From the NCBI RefSeq assembly GCF_010092445.1, contig NZ_CP048031.1:744001-808000 (forward strand): a DNA stretch of 64,000 bases, read 5' to 3'. The position numbers were made by a program, and so were the translations under genes. Origin of the DNA: Shewanella sp. Arc9-LZ (GTDB lineage Bacteria > Pseudomonadota > Gammaproteobacteria > Enterobacterales > Shewanellaceae). The notes under the pieces were generated by a model. That model saw only the letters and a program-made list of their open reading frames with translations, had not been told where the DNA came from and made no database searches. Of this stretch, positions 48,008 to 58,228 are shown piece by piece. How positions within the stretch are numbered: the first letter of the stretch is position 1; every line of letters starts with the position of its first letter.

Positions 48008-48343
48008 AGAAAAATCTCTTTGGGCAACGCATTGTTGCTTTGAATAAAAGGTAGCCAGTAACGGCGGCCGTGAAGCTTACCTGAAAACCTCTTTGAGTGC
48101 TATCAAATCCCTGTGTGGGCAACGATATATACTCTGAAATCACAATTAATAATGGACTATTTAATGGTGAAAATGTCTCGCTTATGATTGCCAAATACAG
48201 CGATTTAATGAAATCGTGTTAATCTTAAGACCAGAATCAGTGCTAAAAGTCGACTTATTGCATACAATAAAATGGTAACTCGTTTTCTATCTAAATATTC
48301 AGCGACTTAGCTGAGGTTACTTAACTTAAGGTGTCTCTAACTG
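48008..48343. other. Divergent promoter region, rhlE and DUF3626 gene
   Basis: 336 bp without a real gene; the minus-strand frame across it (47958-48194) overlaps rhlE and is a shadow. It holds both promoters and probably a long rhlE leader. Confidence 0.5.
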
Positions 48344-49402
48344 ATGAAATTAACGGCACAAATACATATTGAGAAAATGGCGTATGAGCTGCGAGATCAT
48401 GCTCATGCCGTGATCAAAAATGTGCTGTTAATGTCTAATATTTCAACCTTATCTCTTCAACTTGCTATGCGCGAGCTCGCTCAACATAGCCGAGTCGCGT
48501 TGCATTTTCATCCCGATCAAATTGATAATCGAGGCCTCACTGTCGTTGATGGTTTATTGCGTGACGGGGTGTATAAAAGCCAGTTTGAAACCCATGTCTC
48601 TAATGGTCATTTATCACCAGAATTAGGCGGTTCTCGCGACCATTGGGAAAACCAATTATTTGGTCACAGCTATTCTGGGATTAAGCATCGGCCTAAATAT
48701 GGTGCGTTAGATTTTGGTTTGTGCCCATTAGGTCCGGCGCCTCGCTTTGGCAGTTGTTATTTAGTGACTCATCCTCAAATATTGTCTCGATGTACCTTTA
48801 GTTACATGGACTCTTATCGGTTGCCCAAAGAAAAGGGCACTATAAAGTGTTTTGATGCGATTTTAGCGGCATTACTCAGTGAGAGTTTTGAGCGTCAATA
48901 TGCTTTGGGTATTTCTGGGCTTAAACCGAGTAAGTTGATTGAACATTTTAGTCAGCATTTAACCGATGATATCAGTAGCCGTTTCGATGTGGCCCCTAGC
49001 GGTAATTTAGATCATTATATTGAAGCCCAAATTCACGGCGATGTGTCGCTGGATCAAGATATTGCCATATTAGTGGCCGATCCGTCATATGTAGGCACTG
49101 CCATTGGCGATTCATTAGTCGCCTTGTGTCATGAGTATGGAATTGAGTTGCATTGGCATCAAGGGCGGCAGATTAATGTGGCACAAATACCCGATGATTT
49201 TCGTGGTGCTGCGATGCCTATTTTGGCGCAAAGCCTTGCTGAAAATGAGTTGATTAATGCTGAGATTATTGGCCGTGCGGCGTATCAATTGCAAAAAAAA
49301 CCGGCTTCATGGAGTGAGCGTGGTGCACATTCTAAAAAACGACAAGACTTAAAGTTACTCTGGCACGTATTGGTAAAATACGGGGAGAGTACTGGTCAAT
49401 AA
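48344..49402 (+). CDS. DUF3626 family protein
   Basis: Encodes 352 residues. Motifs matching my memory of DUF3626: ALHFHPDQIDNRGLTVVDGL, RDGVYKSQFETHVSNGHLSP, GGSRDHWENQLFG, RPKYGALDF and GPAPRFGSCY. This family is scattered among bacteria and has no established activity; the block of His, Arg, Ser and Glu residues suggests an enzyme, possibly nucleotide- or ADP-ribose-related (speculative). Standalone, upstream of cydDC by over 300 bp. Confidence 0.75.
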   Translation: MKLTAQIHIEKMAYELRDHAHAVIKNVLLMSNISTLSLQLAMRELAQHSRVALHFHPDQIDNRGLTVVDGLLRDGVYKSQFETHVSNGHLSPELGGSRDHWENQLFGHSYSGIKHRPKYGALDFGLCPLGPAPRFGSCYLVTHPQILSRCTFSYMDSYRLPKEKGTIKCFDAILAALLSESFERQYALGISGLKPSKLIEHFSQHLTDDISSRFDVAPSGNLDHYIEAQIHGDVSLDQDIAILVADPSYVGTAIGDSLVALCHEYGIELHWHQGRQINVAQIPDDFRGAAMPILAQSLAENELINAEIIGRAAYQLQKKPASWSERGAHSKKRQDLKLLWHVLVKYGESTGQ

Positions 49403-49734
49403 ATGTTATTACCAACAATAAATTATTTTACTCGCATTGCTTCCCCTTTGGTTCTTTTTGCAAATTAGCTTGGTTTTGTCGCTCAACGTGTTTGTGTTAA
49501 AAACTGTGTTTAACACTGTGATATTGTTTGTGATTAACCATTTTATTTGTAAAAGATGCACTTTATTGAATTTGATAAGTTTCAAGCTGATAGTGGTTAA
49601 ATTTAATCTTTAAATAAGGCTTTATTAGCAAAATGTGAATCAGATAACATTTACACTGTTTTAGGTGTTAACTCGATGCCAGTACTGCGATACTGCGTGA
49701 TTAAAGTGGTCATCGATAACTCTGCCGGAGCTTC
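49403..49734. other. Upstream region of cydDC
   Basis: 332 bp, AT-rich, no gene. An FNR-like site lies at 49572-49585. Otherwise nothing notable. Confidence 0.5.
49572..49585 (+). promoter_or_regulatory. FNR-like site upstream of cydD
   Basis: TTGATAAGTTTCAA differs from TTGAT-N4-ATCAA at one base. It lies about 150 bp before cydD. In E. coli cydDC responds to anaerobic regulators, so this is plausible but not strong. Confidence 0.45.
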
Positions 49735-51525
49735 ATGGACAAGTCGTTAGAAAAGTCATTAGCCAAATGGCTTAAAAGCCAACAATCTTCTTGTGGTATT
49801 TTCCTCAAACTATCGGTGCTATGTGGTGTGCTAAATGGCATTGCCATGGTGGCACAGGCCTATTTTATTGCTCAGATTTTACAGGGTGTCATTATTGATA
49901 GCCTTGTTCCCGCCACATTAAACATTCAATTTTTTGCCCTTATTGGTTTGCTATTCACCCGAGCATTGTTAGCGCAGGTGCGTGAACGGATAAGCTTTGA
50001 GGCGGGCAAACGTTTACGCACCGACATACGCCAGGCGGTGCTCAATAAATTAGTCGCATTAGGGCCGGTATTTATTAAAGGCAAACCTGCTGGGTCATGG
50101 GCAACCTTAGTATTTGAGCAAGTTGAAGATTTGCATGACTATTATGCTAAATACCTACCGCAGATGATGCTGGCAGGGTTTATTCCTTTGCTTATATTAG
50201 CCTGTGTGTTTCCGCTTAATTGGGCCGCTGGGATCATTTTGATGGCCACGGCACCATTGATTCCGCTATTTATGATTTTAGTGGGTATGGGCGCCGCAGA
50301 TGCTAATCGTAAAAATATGCAGGCGTTATCACGTTTAAGCGGTCACTTTATGGATCGCCTAAAAGGCCTACAAACGTTAAAGCTGTTTAATCGCGGTGAA
50401 GCCGAGTTAGTTAACATTGAACATGCTTCGGAAGATTTTCGTGCCCGGACGATGTCGGTATTACGCTTAGCCTTTCTTAGCTCCGCGGTATTAGAGTTCT
50501 TTGCCGCGGTATCGATTGCCGTGTTGGCGGTGTACTTTGGCTTTAGTTATTTAGGCCATTTAGATTTTGGTCACTATGGCGTACAGGTAAGTTTGTTTAC
50601 TGGCATGTTTGTGTTGATTTTAGCGCCAGAATTTTATCAACCCCTACGAGACTTAGGCACTCATTATCACGCCAAAGCTCAAGCGATAGGCGCTGCAGAA
50701 GCGTTGGTTGAGCTACTTGATTATCACGTTAATACCCCTGCTAAAATCCATTCAGCATCACCAGATATGGCGTTCACAGCCGACAGCATAGACATTCAAG
50801 CGATTGGGGTTGAAGTGTTTAGTTTAGATGGTCAGCGTTTAGCTGGGCCAATATCATTTACATTACCCGCAGGTGAACACTGGGCTATTGTGGGCCCAAG
50901 TGGTGCGGGTAAAACCAGCTTGCTTAATGCGTTGCTGGGTTTTTTGCCTTATCAGGGATCGTTACTGATTAATGGTCAGGAATTTTCACAACTTAATGTG
51001 GCTCAGTGGCGGCAACATTTGGCTTGGTTAGGGCAAGATCCGCAATTGTTTCATGGCACGGTAAGAGAAAATGTTGCATTGGCCAATCCGCAATTAAACG
51101 ATGAACAAATTATGACGTTGCTAGAACAAGCTGATATCAGTGAGTTTGTAAAGCAGCAACCATTAGGCCTCGATTTAGTCATAAGCGACCAAAGTGCAGG
51201 AGTGTCAGTGGGCCAGGCCCAGCGTTTTGCATTAGCACGTGCGTTGGCACAACCCGCTAAATTGTTTTTATTAGATGAACCCACTGCCAGCTTAGATGCC
51301 CAAAGCGAGCAGTCAGTGCTGGCCTCGTTGCACCGCGCGATGCAGTCGACAACAGCATTAACCGTTACCCACAAATTAGATGATTTACACAACATGAATT
51401 ACGTATTGGTGATGGACAACGGAATGGTAGTGCAGCAAGGCCATGTCAATGATTTACAGCAGGCTGATGGATTATTAGCACAAATGCTCAATCAGCAACA
51501 GAATCAACAACCGGAGGTGTGCTGA
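49735..51525 (+). CDS. cydD: Heterodimeric ABC transporter subunit CydD
   Basis: Encodes 596 residues: six-helix membrane domain, then an ATPase with Walker A GPSGAGKTS, signature SVGQAQRFALARAL and Walker B LFLLDEPTASLD. CydDC exports cysteine and glutathione to the periplasm and is needed for cytochrome bd assembly. GGAG precedes ATG. Stop overlaps the cydC start (TGATG). Confidence 0.92.
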   Translation: MDKSLEKSLAKWLKSQQSSCGIFLKLSVLCGVLNGIAMVAQAYFIAQILQGVIIDSLVPATLNIQFFALIGLLFTRALLAQVRERISFEAGKRLRTDIRQAVLNKLVALGPVFIKGKPAGSWATLVFEQVEDLHDYYAKYLPQMMLAGFIPLLILACVFPLNWAAGIILMATAPLIPLFMILVGMGAADANRKNMQALSRLSGHFMDRLKGLQTLKLFNRGEAELVNIEHASEDFRARTMSVLRLAFLSSAVLEFFAAVSIAVLAVYFGFSYLGHLDFGHYGVQVSLFTGMFVLILAPEFYQPLRDLGTHYHAKAQAIGAAEALVELLDYHVNTPAKIHSASPDMAFTADSIDIQAIGVEVFSLDGQRLAGPISFTLPAGEHWAIVGPSGAGKTSLLNALLGFLPYQGSLLINGQEFSQLNVAQWRQHLAWLGQDPQLFHGTVRENVALANPQLNDEQIMTLLEQADISEFVKQQPLGLDLVISDQSAGVSVGQAQRFALARALAQPAKLFLLDEPTASLDAQSEQSVLASLHRAMQSTTALTVTHKLDDLHNMNYVLVMDNGMVVQQGHVNDLQQADGLLAQMLNQQQNQQPEVC

Positions 51526-53258
51526 TGTCGCAACCCGTTGATGCCGCGCCGCGTAACATTATTCAGGTGTTACGGCCGTTTATTGCTTTGTTCCGCCGCC
51601 AGTGGCTGATGATGTTAGTCGGCTTATTGCTTACGTTTACCACGTTACTCACCGGTATTGGTCTGTTGTCTTTATCTGGTTGGTTCTTATCAGCCAGTGC
51701 GGTAGCAGGCTTAGCAGTGTTGACGGCCCAAACATTCAACTTTTTTACCCCGGCAGGAGGCGTTCGATTTTTCTCCATCGCCAGAACAGCAAGTCGTTAC
51801 GGCGAGCGTTTAGCAACGCATGAAGCGACCTTTAAATTGCTGACTCAACTGCGTGTTTGGGCATGGAATAAGTTGCTACCGTTGAGTGCTGCTAACTTAC
51901 AAGGTCTGCGCAGAGGCGACTTACTCAATCGTTTAGTTGCCGACATTGATACGTTAGATCATCTCTACTTACGCTTACTCACGCCAATGACCGCATCTTT
52001 GATGATGATTGGGGTATTGTTGGTGTTTCTCGGGTGGTTTGATAACCATTTAGCCTTGAGTTTATGTGCTTTGTTATTAGCGGCTTGGTTTATCTTACCG
52101 CTGGTATTTTATTACTTAGGTAAGGCACCTGGGCAAGCATTGATGCAAGCGCAAAGGCAATATCGAGTCGAGTTGTTTGATGTTATTCAGGGGCAAGCTG
52201 AATTAAGTTTATTTGGCGCCAATAAGCGTTTTTTAGCCCAACTTGATAAATCACAGCAGGCTTTATTTAGTCAGCAAACTACCATGGCTAATATTACTGG
52301 GTTGAGCCAAGCATTATTGATATTAATCAATGGCATTGCAGTAGTGTTTATGTTGTATTTAGCGGGTCAAAGCGTCGGAGATGCCACGCCTCCGGGGCCG
52401 TTAATGGCCTTAATGGTGTTTGCCACCATGGCCAGTCTTGAAATGATGATGCCAATAGCCGGTGCATTTCAACATTTATCTAGTACAGTACTTGCTGCGC
52501 GGCGGGTGACCGAAATAACCGAACAAATACCGAGTGTTAAATTTAATGCTAACAGTCACTTGCAAGCAAAACACGGCGCCTTGCAGCTCAGTGGCATCCA
52601 CTTTGGTTATCACAGCCATTCACCGGTGTTACAAGGTGTAGATTTGACTCTTAAAGCCGGTGAAAAAGTGGCTATTTTAGGTCCCACAGGTTGTGGTAAA
52701 TCCAGTTTGTTGGGGCTGATTACTCGTGATTGGGCGCCGCAACAAGGGTCTATTTCGCTTGATGGCGAGCCCATAAGTGCCTACAGCGATGCCAATCTTC
52801 GTGCTGCGATGACCGTGGTGAGTCAGCGAGTTTATCTGTTTTCTGGCACCTTACGTGACAATTTAGCCTTGGCGTTGCCCTTTGTGCAAAGCGAAACCCA
52901 AAAAGCTCATGATCCTCGTTTTATAGAGGTATTACAGCGCGTTGGTTTACAAACCTTGTTGCAGGGCGATAAACCATTAGATTGCTGGATAGGTGAGGGC
53001 GGCCGACAATTATCGGGTGGTGAGCAGCGCAGAATCGGAGTCGCAAGGGCATTATTGCGTGACGCTCCTTTGTTATTGCTTGATGAACCGACTGAAGGAT
53101 TAGATAAACGTACCGAGCGTGAAATCCTTAACGTGTTGCTCGATTTTGCGGAGTATAAAACCCTGTTAATGATTAGTCATCGTTTGACTGCGTTAGAACA
53201 AATGGATTGCGTGTACCTTTTTCAACAAGGTCGACTAATTCAACAGATAGCGGATTAA
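51525..53258 (+). CDS. cydC: Heterodimeric ABC transporter subunit CydC
   Basis: Encodes 577 residues from ATG 51525 with GGAGG 8 nt upstream. The membrane domain includes GVRFFSIARTASRYGERLAT, a CydC signature; the ATPase has GPTGCGKSS, LSGGEQRRIGVARALL and LLLLDEPTEGLD. Partner of CydD; no cydAB lies in the window. Confidence 0.92.
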   Translation: MSQPVDAAPRNIIQVLRPFIALFRRQWLMMLVGLLLTFTTLLTGIGLLSLSGWFLSASAVAGLAVLTAQTFNFFTPAGGVRFFSIARTASRYGERLATHEATFKLLTQLRVWAWNKLLPLSAANLQGLRRGDLLNRLVADIDTLDHLYLRLLTPMTASLMMIGVLLVFLGWFDNHLALSLCALLLAAWFILPLVFYYLGKAPGQALMQAQRQYRVELFDVIQGQAELSLFGANKRFLAQLDKSQQALFSQQTTMANITGLSQALLILINGIAVVFMLYLAGQSVGDATPPGPLMALMVFATMASLEMMMPIAGAFQHLSSTVLAARRVTEITEQIPSVKFNANSHLQAKHGALQLSGIHFGYHSHSPVLQGVDLTLKAGEKVAILGPTGCGKSSLLGLITRDWAPQQGSISLDGEPISAYSDANLRAAMTVVSQRVYLFSGTLRDNLALALPFVQSETQKAHDPRFIEVLQRVGLQTLLQGDKPLDCWIGEGGRQLSGGEQRRIGVARALLRDAPLLLLDEPTEGLDKRTEREILNVLLDFAEYKTLLMISHRLTALEQMDCVYLFQQGRLIQQIAD

Positions 53259-53614
53259 AATAAGCCATTAGCGGATTAAACTCTTAGCCTAGCGCAATAG
53301 AACATACGTTATGGCTGTTTTGGTGCGGAGTAATCAAGTCTAATTTGTGGATGTTAATCAATCTAGTCGTGGGTTTTTTATGGATTATCGGTTATAACAT
53401 GTACCGCTAATACTGCCGGAATGTAACAACCCTTTTGACACATAAATTACATAAATAGTTTTATCTCGAGACCATAAATTGACCTGCTTCACAAATCTGG
53501 CATTCGGTTATGTTCCAAAATTACAGTCCTCGCTCGGAGTGTGATCTTAGTTACTATATTAGTAGTTGCAAACATATAACATGAGCTATCGAATATTTTT
53601 AGATGGTGAATGTG
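53259..53614. other. Upstream region of the nqr operon
   Basis: About 350 bp, no gene. Frames across it are shadows. CGGATTAAA is duplicated at 53250 and 53272. No recognisable regulator site. Confidence 0.45.
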
Positions 53615-54994
53615 ATGGCTGGTGTTACCAATCCAGTAATAACTATTAAGCGCGGACTTGATATCCCGATTGCTGGAGAACCACTGCAGCAAATAGATGG
53701 CGCACCTAAAACGACCCAAGTGGCGTTGATTGGTGAAGAATACGTTGGCTTAAAGCCTACAATGTCGGTTGAAGTGGGTGATCATGTCGCCAAAGGCCAA
53801 GTGCTGTTTGAGGACAAGAAAACCCCTGGCGTGTTATTTACTGCGCCAGCCAGCGGAGTTGTTTGCGCGATTAATCGCGGAGAGCGTAGGGTACTGCAGT
53901 CGGTAGTGATTGATTGTGATGCCACGCAAGAGCCTGCCATTATTCTCCAATCAGTGGATATTCATGCGTTATCACATCAAGTCGTTAAAGACGGTTTAGT
54001 CCGCAGTGGCTTATGGACAGCGCTGCGTACGCGTCCTTTTTCTCGAGTTCCCCAATTAGATGTCAGTCCTGCAGGGATATTTGTTACTGCTATTGACACA
54101 AATCCTCTCGCGCCCGATCCGCGTGTCATTATTGCCACTCAACCACAAGCTTTCCAAGCCGGATTATTTGCCCTAACGTTTTTGACCACCGAAAAAGTGT
54201 ATTTATGCCAAGACGATGGCGTTTCGTTATTGGCAGATGCCAGCAGCGAGTACGACTTATCGCAAGTCAGTGTGCAACGCTTTAACGGCGTGCACCCAGC
54301 AGGATTAGTCGGCACTCACATTCATTACCTGTTACCAGCCAGTATTGAACGCCAGGTGTGGCATGTGGGTTACCAAGACGTGATTGCCTTCGGCAAACTG
54401 TTTTTAACCGGTGAACTGTATACTGATCGCATCGTCGCGCTAGGAGGGCCTAATGTATTAAAGCCTCGTTTAGTGCGTACCCAGTTAGGCGCAAACTTAA
54501 GCGAATGGGTAAATGGTGAAATTGACCAGCGACAGTCGCGCATTGTGTCTGGGTCATTATTGTCAGGCCATACCGCTGCTGATGTGTACGATTACCTAGG
54601 TCGATTCCATAATCAAATTAGCGTATTGACTGAAAATGAACGTCAAGAGTTGTTGCCTTGGGTGCGTCATGACAGCAGTAAATTTTCACTTACCGGCATC
54701 ATGATGTCAGGTTTTAGTCGCACCAAAAAACTGTTCGATTTCACCACTACTGCTGGTGGTTCTCCACGAGCCATGATGGCGTTTGGCCAACTGGCCCGCG
54801 TTATGCCGCTTGATATTTTACCCATCTTGTTAGTACGTGATTTAGTGGTGCGAGATACCGATGAGGCACAACTGCTCGGCGCATTAGAGCTAGATGAAGA
54901 AGATTTAGCGTTGTGCACTTTTGTGTGCCCAGGAAAGTATGACTTTGGTAAAGAACTTCGTGCTTGCCTAGATATTATCGAGAGGGAAGGTTAA
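53615..54994 (+). CDS. nqrA: Na+-translocating NADH:quinone reductase subunit A
   Basis: Encodes about 459 residues. ATG 53615 (MAGVTNPVITIKRGLDIPIA) has GGTGA 5 nt upstream; ATG 53603 is an alternative. A barrel-sandwich segment (VALIGEEYVGLKPTMSVEVG ... FTAPASGVVCAINRGERRVL) is characteristic. NqrA is the cytoplasmic quinone-binding peripheral subunit. First gene of a six-gene operon that pumps Na+ during NADH oxidation. Confidence 0.93.
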   Translation: MAGVTNPVITIKRGLDIPIAGEPLQQIDGAPKTTQVALIGEEYVGLKPTMSVEVGDHVAKGQVLFEDKKTPGVLFTAPASGVVCAINRGERRVLQSVVIDCDATQEPAIILQSVDIHALSHQVVKDGLVRSGLWTALRTRPFSRVPQLDVSPAGIFVTAIDTNPLAPDPRVIIATQPQAFQAGLFALTFLTTEKVYLCQDDGVSLLADASSEYDLSQVSVQRFNGVHPAGLVGTHIHYLLPASIERQVWHVGYQDVIAFGKLFLTGELYTDRIVALGGPNVLKPRLVRTQLGANLSEWVNGEIDQRQSRIVSGSLLSGHTAADVYDYLGRFHNQISVLTENERQELLPWVRHDSSKFSLTGIMMSGFSRTKKLFDFTTTAGGSPRAMMAFGQLARVMPLDILPILLVRDLVVRDTDEAQLLGALELDEEDLALCTFVCPGKYDFGKELRACLDIIEREG

Positions 54995-56208
54995 TGAGTC
55001 AGCAACAGAAAAAGCCTAGCAAACAAGACAGCTATTACGCTCATGGCAACTCGATGCGCAGCTATTTACGTTCGTTGTGGATAGCCAATGGTCGTAGCAC
55101 CAAAGGTGATGTGCATATTCGTGATGCGATTGATGTTAAGCGCACCATGCATATTGTGGGCATGTGCTTATTTCCTGCAATGTTATTGGGCATGTACAAC
55201 ATTGGCCTGCAGGCTCAAATAGCCATTATTGCCGGGGCAACACAGCCGGATGTATGGCAACTTACCTTTTATGACTTACTGTTTGGCCCACTTACGCAAA
55301 GCGCAGGTTTAATCAGTTTGTTCGCCTATGGTGCCAGTTTTTATGTGCCATTTTACTTAACTGCGTTGGTGGTCAGTTTGGTGTGGGAAGTGGTGTTTGC
55401 CAAAGTACGCCACCAAGAACTGCACGAAGGCTTCTTTATCACCGCGTTATTATTCTCACTCATATTACCTATCTCTACGCCGTTATGGATTGTGGCTTTG
55501 GGCCTTAGCTTTGGTGTGGTCGTGGCCAAAGAGATGTTTGGTGGTATGGGTTACAACTTTTTAAACCCTGCACTGGCGGGTTATGCGTTTATTTATTTTG
55601 CATACCCAACAGAAGTGGTGTCATTAAGCCAGTTTGTGGCCGTTGATGGCTTTTCTGGTGCAACGACGTTAACCCTTACCGTGGCTAAAAAATTAAGCTT
55701 TATTGATGTGAGTTGGTTCAGCGTATTAAGCGACAGCACTTGGTGGGATGCCTTTTTAGGTTTTACCCCAGGTGCAGTGGGTGAAACCAGTACCTTAGCT
55801 ATCCTTATCGGTGGTGGTATTTTACTGCTTACCCGCGTAGCTGATTGGCGTGTGGTAGCCGGCGTGATGCTAGGAATGATCATAACCGTTTTGTTGTTTA
55901 ACTACTTTGGTTCTAGCAGAAATCCTATGTCGGCAATGCCGTGGACATGGCATTTAGTCACTGGTGGTTTTGCACTGGGGATGATGTTTATGGCCACCGA
56001 TCCGGTAACGGCGTCATATACCCGCAAGGCTAAATTTGCCTTTGGTTTTATGATTGGTTTTATGACCATTATTATTCGTTTACTGAATGCCAAAATGCCA
56101 GAGGGCATTATGTTGGCTATTTTGTTTGCTAATTTATGGGCACCGTTATTCGACTACTTAGTCGCACGCGCCAATATTAAACGGAGACTAAAACGTCATG
56201 GCCTTTAA
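54994..56208 (+). CDS. nqrB: Na+-translocating NADH:quinone reductase subunit B
   Basis: Encodes 404 residues with several membrane helices; start ATG 54994 overlaps the nqrA stop. The covalent FMN attachment threonine lies in DGFSGATTLTL, matching the flavinylation motif. Forms part of the sodium channel and quinone site. Confidence 0.93.
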   Translation: MSQQQKKPSKQDSYYAHGNSMRSYLRSLWIANGRSTKGDVHIRDAIDVKRTMHIVGMCLFPAMLLGMYNIGLQAQIAIIAGATQPDVWQLTFYDLLFGPLTQSAGLISLFAYGASFYVPFYLTALVVSLVWEVVFAKVRHQELHEGFFITALLFSLILPISTPLWIVALGLSFGVVVAKEMFGGMGYNFLNPALAGYAFIYFAYPTEVVSLSQFVAVDGFSGATTLTLTVAKKLSFIDVSWFSVLSDSTWWDAFLGFTPGAVGETSTLAILIGGGILLLTRVADWRVVAGVMLGMIITVLLFNYFGSSRNPMSAMPWTWHLVTGGFALGMMFMATDPVTASYTRKAKFAFGFMIGFMTIIIRLLNAKMPEGIMLAILFANLWAPLFDYLVARANIKRRLKRHGL

Positions 56209-56965
56209 GAAAGATAGCGTCGCTGGAACAATGATTTTTATCATCATTTTAAGCCTAGTGTGCTCATTTATGATCACCGGTACCGTGGAGATTTTAAAAG
56301 AACGTAAGTTGGCTAAAAAGCGTGAAGAAGTGCAGCAGTTTGTGTTAAAGGCTGCGGACATCGACATCAGCCAAGGTGACTTTAGTGAGTTATTTGCTCA
56401 ACGAGTGAAGCCTAAGATGGTTAACTTGGCGACAGGCAAGGTGACTGAAAAAGCCAATCTACTTGATTTTGATGAGCGCATGGCATCGATCAATCCTGAA
56501 ACCTCGACCAAACCGAAAAAAGATATCGCTAAAATTAAAACCATGGCGACCGACATTCGTATTTTTGAGGTGTATGACACCAATGGCCAACTTGCCAGCA
56601 TTGTGATGCCGATCTATGGCAAAGGTTTATGGTCGATTATTTACGGTTACATGGCGATAAAACCAGACTTAAACACTATCGAAAATATCGTGTTTTATGA
56701 ACATGGCGAAACCCCAGGTATTGCTGACTTTATTACTGACCCACAATGGTTAGCCTTGTGGCAAGGCAAAACGTTATTTGATGCCAAAGGTAACATTGCC
56801 ATTAAAGTGGTTAAGGGCGGCGCCAAAGACGGTGACATTCACGGTATTGATGGCGTAAGTGGGGCTACTCGTTCCGGTGTAGGTATTCAGCGCTTAGTCG
56901 AGTTTTGGTTTGGCGTAGAAGGATACCAAACCTATCTACACACGTTAGCTGCGGAGGGTAAGTAA
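56198..56965 (+). CDS. nqrC: Na+-translocating NADH:quinone reductase subunit C
   Basis: Encodes 255 residues, overlapping nqrB by 11 bp. One N-terminal membrane helix and a periplasmic domain; FMN-attachment Thr in DGVSGATRSGVGIQRL. The ApbE flavin transferase that loads both FMNs is not encoded next to this operon in the window. Confidence 0.93.
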   Translation: MAFKKDSVAGTMIFIIILSLVCSFMITGTVEILKERKLAKKREEVQQFVLKAADIDISQGDFSELFAQRVKPKMVNLATGKVTEKANLLDFDERMASINPETSTKPKKDIAKIKTMATDIRIFEVYDTNGQLASIVMPIYGKGLWSIIYGYMAIKPDLNTIENIVFYEHGETPGIADFITDPQWLALWQGKTLFDAKGNIAIKVVKGGAKDGDIHGIDGVSGATRSGVGIQRLVEFWFGVEGYQTYLHTLAAEGK

Positions 56966-57586
56966 ATGAGTCGTGCTATTTCAACTCGTGAGATCCTAAC
57001 ATCGCCAATTATGGCTAATAACCCTGTGGCAATACAGGTATTAGGTGTGTGTTCGGCTTTAGCGGTCAGTAATTCGATGCAAACTGCATTCGTCATGACA
57101 CTTGCTGTGACCTTTGTGTTGGTATTTTCTAACTTGATTATCTCAAGTATCCGCAATTTTATTCCTAATAGTGTGCGGATTATTGCGCAAATGACGGTGA
57201 TTGCCTCGTTGGTGATTATTGTCGACATGGTGCTACAAGACGTGGCGTATGAATTGTCAAAACAGTTGTCTGTGTTTGTTAGTTTGATCATCACTAACTG
57301 TATCATTATGGGCCGAGCTGAAGCCTTTGCGATGAAACATCCGCCTCATTTAGCCGTATTTGATGCCTTAGGCAATGCCTTGGGTTATGGCTTAATTTTA
57401 ATGGGCGTAGCGTTTATTCGTGAGCTACTGGGGCGTGGCAGTTTGTTTGGTCACAACATATTTACCACTGTTGAAAATGGCGGTTGGTATCTTGCAAATG
57501 AAATGTTCACTTTACCACCCAGTGCGTTCTTTTTAATTGGCGTGATGATTTGGGTCATTAAAATCATTCAGCGTAAGCGCGGATAA
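56966..57586 (+). CDS. nqrD: Na+-translocating NADH:quinone reductase subunit D
   Basis: Encodes 206 residues with six membrane helices. Starts directly after the nqrC stop. The pattern [20 protein letters not shown] and [19 protein letters not shown] is typical of NqrD/RnfE. With NqrE it carries an intramembrane iron centre in this enzyme family. Confidence 0.93.
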   Translation: MSRAISTREILTSPIMANNPVAIQVLGVCSALAVSNSMQTAFVMTLAVTFVLVFSNLIISSIRNFIPNSVRIIAQMTVIASLVIIVDMVLQDVAYELSKQLSVFVSLIITNCIIMGRAEAFAMKHPPHLAVFDALGNALGYGLILMGVAFIRELLGRGSLFGHNIFTTVENGGWYLANEMFTLPPSAFFLIGVMIWVIKIIQRKRG

Positions 57587-57595
57587 GGAAACAGC

Positions 57596-58204
57596 ATGGA
57601 ACACTATATTAATTTATTTATCCAAGCGGCGTTTATCGACAACATGGCGCTGTCATTTTTCTTGGGTATGTGCACCTTTTTAGCCGTGTCGAAAAAGGTC
57701 TCTACTGCATTTGGTTTAGGCATTGCGGTGATTGTGGTCATGATGCTGGCTGTGCCATTAAACCAAATTATCTACGTTAATATCTTAGCGCCAGGCGCAT
57801 TAGCTTGGGCTGGGTTTCCTGAGCTGAATTTAAGCTATTTACAGTTGATTACCTTTATAGGGGTCATTGCTGCATTAGTGCAAATCTTAGAAATGTTTTT
57901 AGACCGTTATATTCCGACCTTATATCAGTCATTAGGGATCTTCTTACCGCTATTAACGGTGAATTGTGCCATTTTTGCTGGGGTTATCTTTATGGCTAAC
58001 CGTGACTATAACTTTACTGAGTCAGTGGTTTTTGCTGCGGGTTCTGGTGTGGGGTGGGCGATGGCCATTGTGTTATTAGCGGGATTGCGTGAGCGGATGA
58101 AGTTTCATGCTATTCCTGATGGGTTACAAGGCATTGGGATTACCTTTATTACCACCGGCTTAATGGCTCTGGGCTTTATGTCATTTGCGGGAATTACGTT
58201 ATAA
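57596..58204 (+). CDS. nqrE: Na+-translocating NADH:quinone reductase subunit E
   Basis: Encodes 202 residues with six membrane helices ([55 protein letters not shown]). The conserved cysteines C26 and C120-type (GMCTF, VNCAIF) are present. RBS AAGGAA precedes ATG. Confidence 0.93.
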   Translation: MEHYINLFIQAAFIDNMALSFFLGMCTFLAVSKKVSTAFGLGIAVIVVMMLAVPLNQIIYVNILAPGALAWAGFPELNLSYLQLITFIGVIAALVQILEMFLDRYIPTLYQSLGIFLPLLTVNCAIFAGVIFMANRDYNFTESVVFAAGSGVGWAMAIVLLAGLRERMKFHAIPDGLQGIGITFITTGLMALGFMSFAGITL

Positions 58205-58228
58205 CGCATTGAAGAGAAGGGTTATTTA

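Noticed and set aside
47958..48194. Minus-strand frame overlapping the rhlE start
   Set aside because: Overlaps the rhlE start, no ribosome site; shadow of the promoter region.
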